The notes under the pieces: model-generated | What the model saw: only the letters and a program-made list of their open reading frames with translations | What the model was told of the DNA's origin: nothing | Database searches by the model: none | Program-made: the position numbers and the translations under genes | Origin: Sphingobacteriales bacterium JAD_PAG50586_3 | Lineage (GTDB): Bacteria > Bacteroidota > Bacteroidia > CAMBQF01 | Assembly (NCBI GenBank): GCA_023213195.1 | Contig: CP096135.1 | Location: 1,692,616-1,756,615, forward strand | Length of the DNA stretch: 64,000 nt | Direction: 5' to 3' | Shown: piece after piece, positions 57,382 to 64,000 of the stretch | How the letters are laid out: the number at the start of each line of letters is the position of its first letter | Position numbering within the stretch: position 1 is the stretch's first letter

Positions 57382-58233
57382 CTACAATGCCTGGTTTATA
57401 TGGTACAGCGTAAGCGCCGCTATAGGTGCTTCTATAATTTTACCTACGGTAACACCATGCTTTTCAGCAACAGCCTTTAGAATGTTACTATGGAAGTGCG
57501 CTACAGAACCCACAAAACCCACTGGGTGTTGCTTATGTTTCTCGTAGCGGCAAATATGGTGTACAAAATAATCGTCTAGCGCTTTGGTAAGGATACCCTC
57601 TACATGAGGATGGCTTTGGTGGCGGGTGCAAAAGCGCGCAAACTGCGCCAAAAAACGGTTAGGTAGTGGCTTGCTGTATACAGCAGCAAAAATATCGTCT
57701 TTGCTTAGGCCATAATCTGCGGTAAACTGCTCGTGCAAATCTGCCGGAAGGGTTTCATAAATATACTCGCGGATGAGCATTCGGCCTATGTAGGCACCAC
57801 TGCCTTCATCGCCCAAAATAAAGCCAAGGGCGGGTATATTATCTATAATATCAACCCCATCATAATAGCAAGAGTTAGAACCTGTGCCTAAAATGGCAGC
57901 AAAGCCGGGCTCGTTACCACACAAGGCACGCGCTGCAGCCAGCATATCGTGGTCTACCATAACATGGCTGCCTGCAAACAACTGCTGCAAGCCATTGGCA
58001 ACAACACCCTTACGCTCTGTACTAGAGCACGATGCACCGTAAAAATAAACGTTAGTAATAGAGGCATCGCCAAGCGCCGGAACCAGGGTTTTACTTAGTT
58101 CGGCAACTATGCCCTCTGTAGTAATAAACAAAGGGTTTAAGCCAATGGTGCTGGCTTGCTTTACAATATTTCCTTTATCATCAACCAAGTTCCAATCGGC
58201 CTTGGTTGATCCGCTGTCGGCTACAAGTATCAA
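57382..58233 (-). CDS. N-acetylglucosamine kinase-like protein (BadF/BadG/BcrA/BcrD ATPase family)
   Basis: 283 residues of the ASKHA fold: phosphate-1 motif ILVADSGSTKADWNLVDDKG, AILGTGSNSCYYDG, and FILGDEGSGAYIGRMLIREY. Bacteroidota proteins of this type are annotated as GlcNAc kinase for amino-sugar recycling, which would feed the same pool as glmS; activity is inferred. It starts 13 bases after ferritin and is probably in the same operon. Confidence 0.88.
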   Translation of the reverse strand: MILVADSGSTKADWNLVDDKGNIVKQASTIGLNPLFITTEGIVAELSKTLVPALGDASITNVYFYGASCSSTERKGVVANGLQQLFAGSHVMVDHDMLAAARALCGNEPGFAAILGTGSNSCYYDGVDIIDNIPALGFILGDEGSGAYIGRMLIREYIYETLPADLHEQFTADYGLSKDDIFAAVYSKPLPNRFLAQFARFCTRHQSHPHVEGILTKALDDYFVHHICRYEKHKQHPVGFVGSVAHFHSNILKAVAEKHGVTVGKIIEAPIAALTLYHINQAL

Positions 58234-58246
58234 CTATCGTTCGGTT

Positions 58247-58771
58247 TTATCGTCCGTGGCCGCCACCTTGCGATGCGCCGCCAACTTGTATCATGCCTAT
58301 TTCTTTATCAAGGGTATAAATACCTTTAAAATCGGTACCTATAAGTTTGATTTTATCAAGTATGCGGCGGAAAAGGACTTCCTCTTCGTGCTGCTCGGCA
58401 ACAAACCACTGCATAAAGTTTAGGGTAGCATAGTCTTTTTCTTCGTAGCACATAGATACTATGTTGTTTACCGATTGTGTAACGGCAAGCTCACTTTCCA
58501 GTATCAGGTTAAAAACCTCTTCAATAGACTTGTAATCGTTACGTACGTTTTTAATTTCCGGTACCAAGGCATGGCCACCGGTTTCGTTTATGTAATTGAA
58601 GATTTTATGCATGTGCATATTCTCTTCATTGCTGTGGCCATACAAAAAGCTTGCAGTACCATCAAGCGCCTGAGATTGTGCCCACGATGCCATGGCTAAG
58701 TAATAAAACGTAGCATTTGCCTCTTTAGTAATTTGCGCGTTTAATGCGTCTTCTATTTTCTTTGATAACAT
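58247..58771 (-). CDS. Ferritin
   Basis: A 174-residue iron-storage protein of the non-heme bacterial ferritin (FtnA) type. Di-iron ligands are visible in LNAQITKEANATFYYLAMAS, GHSNEENMHMHKIFNYI and FMQWFVAEQHEEEVLFRRIL. The C-terminal tail is Gly/Gln/His-rich (GGASQGGGHGR). It lies upstream of the GlcNAc kinase, and the next gene up is a hemerythrin-type protein, so this stretch handles iron and oxidative damage. Confidence 0.96.
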   Translation of the reverse strand: MLSKKIEDALNAQITKEANATFYYLAMASWAQSQALDGTASFLYGHSNEENMHMHKIFNYINETGGHALVPEIKNVRNDYKSIEEVFNLILESELAVTQSVNNIVSMCYEEKDYATLNFMQWFVAEQHEEEVLFRRILDKIKLIGTDFKGIYTLDKEIGMIQVGGASQGGGHGR

Positions 58772-58864
58772 GGTTCGGTAGTTTTAATTGTTAAACAATT
58801 TAACCCTATAATTTGATTAGCCTAAATTACTTGCTCTTAGGTATTGGGTTTGGTGTGGTGCCGG

Positions 58865-59614
58865 TTAATTATTAACACACAATAGTTGCAATTTGGCCTT
58901 AGCAGCCTCTTGCAGTTCAAGGGCGCGGGGCAATAGTATTTCGTCTTCTAAACGGCCGTGCATGGCAAGGTCGCTCTCAAACTGCCTAAGTTCTTCCAAT
59001 ATTAATGATACCTGTGCCGGGTGGGTATTTATTGCAGAAAAGTTGCGCAAACGGCGACCCAGTTCTTCCAACTCACTATCAGCATGGTCGTGGTCTTTGG
59101 CAAACTGCTCCAAAGAGTATTTCTCCAATATAACATACAGGCTGTGGGGCATAGTAACATGGTCTACACCGTTTATCAGCTTAAGTATGTATGGGAAAAG
59201 ATTAACCTCTTCTTTTTGAATATGGGCTATTAGGTTGCGCTTATACTCCACAAAAAAGTCTTTAACCTTAAAAAGCATAAGCTCAGAGTTGCCGTAGTTG
59301 GTAATAAGGGCATCCAACAACTTCTCAAGCTTGGGCATTTTTTGGTTAATATAGTATACGTGGGTTTTAATAAGGTACTCTATAATAGTACGCAGCGGAA
59401 AAGCCTGTAGCTCTTGCTTGGGGAAGTAATTTTCGCACTCAAAAGCCTTGTAAATAGCCATTACAAACTGCGCATCAACATTAGATTGGTTGCAGGCCTT
59501 AACCAGCGGTAGGTTATAATGCTCAAATTTTATCCCAAAGCGGTCTATTACCGATGCGAAACGCACATCGGCCCTGATTAGCTCTATTAAAGGGGTTCCG
59601 CTATTTGCTGACAT
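58865..59614 (-). CDS. Hemerythrin-domain protein, RIC/ScdA-like with altered N-terminus
   Basis: 249 residues. The C-terminal part (residues ~85-240) is a hemerythrin HHE di-iron domain with ligands in IKTHVYYINQ, LIAHIQKEEVNLFPYI, AKDHDHADSELEEL and LAMHGRLEDEILLPRA. The N-terminal ~75 residues follow the ScdA_N pattern (IDRFGIKFEHYNLPLVKACN), but the usual paired cysteines are replaced by EHYN. RIC proteins repair Fe-S clusters after nitrosative stress; the missing Cys suggest a changed role. Promoter: TTG (59647-59649), 19 bases, TAAATTTG, five bases before the ATG. Confidence 0.85.
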   Translation of the reverse strand: MSANSGTPLIELIRADVRFASVIDRFGIKFEHYNLPLVKACNQSNVDAQFVMAIYKAFECENYFPKQELQAFPLRTIIEYLIKTHVYYINQKMPKLEKLLDALITNYGNSELMLFKVKDFFVEYKRNLIAHIQKEEVNLFPYILKLINGVDHVTMPHSLYVILEKYSLEQFAKDHDHADSELEELGRRLRNFSAINTHPAQVSLILEELRQFESDLAMHGRLEDEILLPRALELQEAAKAKLQLLCVNN

Positions 59615-59619
59615 AGGCC

Positions 59620-59649
59620 CAAATTTAGGTAAATATTGCCTAAATACAA
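59620..59649 (-). promoter_or_regulatory. Promoter of the hemerythrin-type gene, leaderless spacing
   Basis: On the minus strand, TTG (59649 to 59647), exactly 19 bases, TAAATTTG (59627 to 59620), then five bases to the ATG at 59614. This is the clearest promoter match in the window. Confidence 0.75.
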
Positions 59650-59678
59650 GCCTATGTGTAATATAGAATGGTTCTTTT

Positions 59679-61259
59679 TTAGGCCGCGGCCATGGCTACC
59701 ATTTTGGGCAGGCTAAAGTAGAAGGTAGAGCCTTGTCCTAAACCAGACTCAAGCCATACTCTGCCACCGGCATCTTCTATAATCTTTTTAACAATAGCAA
59801 GGCCTACACCGGTGCTTTCTATCTTATCGCGCGCTTGCAGCGTTTGGAAGATTACAAATACCTTTTCGTGGTACTCAGGGTCTATGCCGGGGCCATTATC
59901 GGCTACATAAAATACGTGCTGGTCTAACTCTTCGGTATAGCCTATACGCAGGGTAGGGTTTGGGTTGCTGTTGTATTTTATGGCGTTGCTTATAAAGTTG
60001 CTAAACACCTGCTCTACCTTAATACGGTCGGCAGTAATTTCGGGCATATCCTGCTGAATTTCTACTGCAAAATTAGCCGGTGGTGCAAGGTCGTTAACGG
60101 TTTCGCTAACCATGGTAGTAATATTAAACTGCGATGGGTTGCTTTGCATACGGCCCGCACGCGAGTACTCTAAAATACCGTTTATAAGCTGCTCCATGCG
60201 TACTACGCGGCTGCGCATTAGGTTAAAATTGGTGCGAGAGTCTTCGGTAATTTTATCTTCCAGGTCTTCTTCAATCCAAATAGACAGGTTGCTAATGGCA
60301 CGCAGGGGTGCTTTTAAATCGTGCGATACAATGTAGGCAAACTGGTCTAGTTCTTTATTTGTCTTTTCCAGGGTTTCGTAATAATCGGTAAGGCGGTTCT
60401 GGCTTTGTTTACCTTCGGTAATGTCCATAGCAAAACCTATAAGGGTGCGTTCGCCGGCTAATTCATCGGTAAACAGGAAATGTTCAAAAAACATTTCTTC
60501 GCCTTTATAGTGGTTTTTATTGATAAAGTTTACAATCTCGCCAGAATATGCCTTGGCAACCTCTTCGCCTTTATCTTTAAAATGGTCGTATAGCGATACG
60601 CCAATAAAATCTTTTTCTTCTTTGCCAATACGGTTTAGGGCGTTTCCGCTTATGCTGGTACAAATACCCTCTTTATTGGCCTTGTATAGCAAAACAGGCA
60701 TGCTGCGTATAATAGTTTCCAATAAATGGTTTTGAGCGGTTAATTGCCTTTCCATGCGCACACGCTCTGTAGCGTTGCGTGTGTTTAATACAAAGCCGCT
60801 AAGCTCACCATTCTCAAATAGGGGGCTTGCTTTGGCTTCAAAATAAAGGTAATCGCCATTTTTAGCCCTAAAGCGGTAGCTTTGGGTTAATTCAACATTA
60901 GCACCATTTACACCTTCTTTAAAACGGTTTATGCAAGCCTGTAAATCATCAGGATGTAGGTTGTCAAAACAATGTGTACCAACGGTTTCCTCATTTGTGT
61001 AGCCGGTAATGGGCACTGCGCTGGGGCTTTCGTAGGTAATGCGGCCATTAGTGTCTATTATACACATAATATCCAGTGCGCTATCCATTATTGCTTTAAA
61101 CGATGCCTGTTTGTCGGTATATGTAGTATTAACCGCCTCTAAAAAGGGCATAAGCTTATCCAGCTCTATACCGCTATTTAATAATAGATCGTTTATTTGG
61201 GTTTGCAAAAGGTTGTCAAACTTTTCCATTCCGTTGGTTGACTGTACTGGTTGGTTCAT
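59679..61259 (-). CDS. PAS-domain sensor histidine kinase
   Basis: 526 residues, cytosolic (no membrane helix). Two PAS domains (residues ~55-170, IMDSALDIMCIIDTNGRITY; ~185-290, SMPVLLYKANKEGICTSISG), a linker coiled coil, HisKA with phospho-His in QFAYIVSHDLKAPLRAISNL, and HATPase (VEQVFSNFISNAIKYNSNPN, FYVADNGPGID, STGVGLAIVKKIIEDAGG). No response regulator adjoins. It resembles phytochrome-type orphan kinases of Bacteroidota. Confidence 0.93.
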   Translation of the reverse strand: MNQPVQSTNGMEKFDNLLQTQINDLLLNSGIELDKLMPFLEAVNTTYTDKQASFKAIMDSALDIMCIIDTNGRITYESPSAVPITGYTNEETVGTHCFDNLHPDDLQACINRFKEGVNGANVELTQSYRFRAKNGDYLYFEAKASPLFENGELSGFVLNTRNATERVRMERQLTAQNHLLETIIRSMPVLLYKANKEGICTSISGNALNRIGKEEKDFIGVSLYDHFKDKGEEVAKAYSGEIVNFINKNHYKGEEMFFEHFLFTDELAGERTLIGFAMDITEGKQSQNRLTDYYETLEKTNKELDQFAYIVSHDLKAPLRAISNLSIWIEEDLEDKITEDSRTNFNLMRSRVVRMEQLINGILEYSRAGRMQSNPSQFNITTMVSETVNDLAPPANFAVEIQQDMPEITADRIKVEQVFSNFISNAIKYNSNPNPTLRIGYTEELDQHVFYVADNGPGIDPEYHEKVFVIFQTLQARDKIESTGVGLAIVKKIIEDAGGRVWLESGLGQGSTFYFSLPKMVAMAAA

Positions 61260-61625
61260 ACTTTAAAAACTAATGTGGTGGTTGAATAAAACTATAACTA
61301 TAATAACATTGCAATATTGGGCGTATTAATATGATACTGAAATACATTGCACCTAAAAACATAGCAGATGTAAGAAATTTTACAACCTTACACCGTAGTT
61401 TTATTTACACACTCCTGTAATAAAGCGTTTTAGCGCTAAACTAATTGGCCGTTAAGGGTGTTTGCAATGTAAGTGCTGCCCAAAAATTTGATTATTGAGC
61501 GCTTATAGGGCCTAAAAAACCGTATATTATTATAATTGAGCATGCCCAAGGGTAAAATTAATGTTGTGCGTACAACAATTTAAGCCCTATAAAATTATGT
61601 TGTAACTTCGCCCCCTCTATACATT
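61260..61625. other. Intergenic gap between divergent genes
   Basis: 366 AT-rich bases between the PAS kinase and the RND gene. I see only a TAACTTCG box (61603-61610), 15 bases before the RND start; no repeats, RNA or small gene can be supported. Confidence 0.6.
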
Positions 61626-64000
61626 ATGTGGACAGTTTTTGCTAGGATAATATTACGCAACCGCTTAGCTATACTCATTGTTACGGGTATTATAACGGTT
61701 TTCATGGCCTACCTTGCTTTTAAGGTAGAGCTAACGTACAACGGCACCCGCATTTTACCCGAAGACGACAGCACCAATATTGAGTACGAAGCCTTTAAAA
61801 CCCAGTTTGGCGAAGACGGCTCTGTTATGGCGGTGGGCATACAGTCTGATAAGCTTTTTCAGAAAGATGTTTTTAATGCCTGAGTATGATTTAGGGGTAA
61901 ATGTTAGCAAGATAAAAGGGGTACAAAGCATGCTATCTATTACCCAGTTGCAAAACCTGGTTAAAGATACTACAGAGGGGGTATTCAAGTTTCAAAAGAT
62001 AATGAACAGGCGCCCCGGCACCCAGGCCGAGGTGGATAGCATAAAGGGCGAAATTTACAATATGCCTTTTTATGATGAGTTGCTGCTTAACCGCAAATCT
62101 AATGTTACGGTAATGCTGCTAACGCTAGACCGTAAAATAGTAGACTCTAAAAACCGCCTGGCTCTGGTTACCCAAATTACCGACCTGGGCGATAAGTTTA
62201 CCCAAACCACTAATATAGAAACCCACTACTCTGGCCTGCCCTATATACGTACTATAAATACCAAGCGCCTAAGTAGCGAGCTTATCCTGTTCTCCCTTCT
62301 ATCTATATTAATTACCGCCATAGTACTGTTTGTTATCTTCCGCTCGTTTAAGGCCATACTTATACCCATGGTGGTGGTTTTTTTAAGCCTTATATGGAGT
62401 ATTGGCACTGTAGTGCTGTTTGGCTACAAGCTTAGTGCGTTAACAGGGCTTATTCCACCCCTCATTATTATTATAGGCATACCCAACTGCATATTTATTA
62501 CCAACATATTCCACCGAGAGTTTGTAAACCACGGCAACAAAATAAAAGCCATAGCCCGCGTTATTGTGCGCATGGGCATGGCCTTGTTCCTTACCAACTT
62601 TAATACCGCCGTGGGCTTTGCCACCTTTACTTTTACAGAGAGTAAAATACTTAGCGAGTTTGGCGTGGTATCGTCTATCAACGTAATGTTGGTATTCATC
62701 TTCTCTATTGTACACGTACCTATTTTATTTAGCTATGTAGATGCGCCACCACCAAAGCATACCAAGCACTTAGATTATAAGTGGATGGCCAACCTGGTAA
62801 AACGCATTATGTGGCTTATTACCCACCATCGTATTGCCATTTATGCGGTAACGGTTGTGCTGTTAGGTATTTCTGTTTGGGGTATGACTAAAATGCGCAC
62901 CACCGGAGCGTTAACAGATGATATACCTAAAAGGGATAAGGTGTATACCGATTTGGTATTCTTAGAAGATAACTTCCATGGGGTAATGCCTTTTGAAATT
63001 GTTGTTGAAACAGAGCAGAAAAAGGGCATTGTTAAGTATACCACCATAAAGAAGATAGACGAGGTACAAAAGATTTTGGCTGAGTACCCCGAATTCTCTC
63101 GCCCGGTTTCTATTGTAGAGATTATTAAATATGCCAAACAGGCTTATTACAATGGCAACCCCGACCAGTATGGCCTGCCCGACCGTGACGAGCTTAACTT
63201 TATTTACGACTATATACCCAAAGGCAAAGACGGTAAGCGCGATGAGCTTACCAAGCCGTTTATAGACAGCCTACAACAAAAAACCCGCATAAGCGTGCAG
63301 GTGGCTGATATTGGCTCTGCCGAAATGAAAGACCTGCTTAAAAGTGTAAGGCCGCGAATTGATTCTATCTTTCCTAAAGATAAGTACAAGGTAACCATTA
63401 CAGGCTCTAGTTTGGTGTTTGTAAAAGGTACAGACTATCTGGTTGATAACCTGCTGTGGAGTTTACTGGCAGCCATTATCCTTATTTCGGGCCTAATGGC
63501 GTTTATGTTCTCGTCGTTCCGCATGGTGCTAATATCTATTGTACCCAACCTTATACCGTTGGTGCTAACGGCGGGAATTATGGGTTTTGCCGATATTTCG
63601 CTCCGCATATCAACCATACTGGTGTTTAACATAGCTTACGGCATAGCCATAGACAGTGCCATACACTTCTTCTCTGTTTACGGGCACGAGCTTAAAAAGA
63701 ACACCCAAGATATTAAACAATCGGTAGAAGCCAGCTTAAAAGAAACAGGCTTCTCTATTATGTATACCTCTATTATCCTACTGTTTGGTTTTAGCATATT
63801 TATGCTATCAAAATTTGGAGGCACACAGGCGCTGGGTATGTTAATTTGTATTACCCTGTTTACGTCAATCTTCACCAACCTGTTGGTATTACCATCGCTA
63901 CTAATGAGCCTTGATAAGGTAATAATGATTAAATCGCTACGCGAGCCCTACGCCGAACTATACGACGAAGAAATTGACATTGATTTGGATAGTTTGGAAA
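61626..64000 (+). CDS. RND-superfamily (MMPL-like) transporter, 3' end outside the window (one frameshift)
   Basis: First ~790 residues of a large exporter with two six-helix halves. An N-terminal helix (LAILIVTGIITVFMAYLAF), a periplasmic loop, a sterol-sensing-like helix bundle (LIPPLIIIIGIPNCIFITN, FLTNFNTAVGFATFTFTES), a second loop and a second bundle (LVFNIAYGIAIDSAIHFFSV). The frame breaks at CCTGAG 61879-61884; CCTGG restores VFNAWYDLGVNVSKIKGVQS. It probably exports lipids or hopanoid-like molecules; the substrate is unknown. No membrane-fusion or TolC partner is seen within the window. Confidence 0.9.

Overview
The window comes from a member of the Bacteroidota. The evidence is the promoter type (TAnnTTTG -7 boxes, often with TTG about 19 bases upstream), type IX secretion C-terminal sorting tails, DUF4270 and DUF5723/OmpA envelope proteins, LytTR and propeller two-component systems, and a ribosomal protein S16 with a long Ala/Glu tail. 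It reads as ordinary chromosome, possibly from the Chitinophagales/Sphingobacteriales side; a lower rank cannot be fixed by eye. I saw no tRNA, rRNA, CRISPR array, prophage or complete insertion sequence.

Layout. 1-4.2 kb: end of atpA, atpG, rpsP and a secreted LigB-type dioxygenase. 4.2-8.1 kb: nfu, mrp (Fe-S carrier proteins), phnW and rlmN. 8.2-12.3 kb: a short GT5 protein, a DUF4270 lipoprotein and glmS. 12.4-20.7 kb: a secreted M1 peptidase, yifB, an M24 peptidase, two thioredoxin-fold proteins, a TetR-controlled set of three small genes, and gmhA. 20.7-33.2 kb: an OmpA-type outer-membrane protein, recR, dnaB, a collagen-like protein, and type IX cargo including a large trypsin-like protease. 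33.2-39.4 kb: a LytTR regulator and two paralogous LytS-like sensor kinases around an unknown secreted protein. 39.4-43.5 kb: a methyltransferase, an RraB-like lipoprotein and polA. 43.5-45.1 kb: a gene-free, repeat-dense island. 45.1-64 kb: a low-molecular-weight phosphatase, a Na+/H+ antiporter, an alkyltransferase-like protein, a racemase, a toxin-antitoxin locus coupled to fahA, an M49-like peptidase, a propeller sensor with its LuxR-type regulator, GlcNAc kinase, ferritin, a hemerythrin-type protein, a PAS sensor kinase and a truncated RND transporter.

The most unusual content lies between genes. First, at least sixteen gene borders carry short degenerate arrays with a strict 7-base (twice 8-base) period but different words, often running into start or stop codons. 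Second, the 43.5-45.1 kb island holds REP-like stem-loops whose stems and tails are split at one fixed place by unrelated smaller palindromes, five copies of a separate ~40-base repeat, an apparent orphan leftward promoter, and a ~240-base element with a compensated fold that looks like a structured RNA. Third, about eight promoters sit only 4-6 bases before the start codon, which implies leaderless mRNAs.

Sequence quality. About 20 genes are broken by one-base indels, mostly shortened homopolymers, and all four in-frame stops plus two further frameshifts lie on corrupted CCWGG sites. Both patterns fit uncorrected long-read errors at homopolymers and at Dcm-type methylated sites better than real gene decay, so these genes are annotated as whole coding regions with the break positions given.
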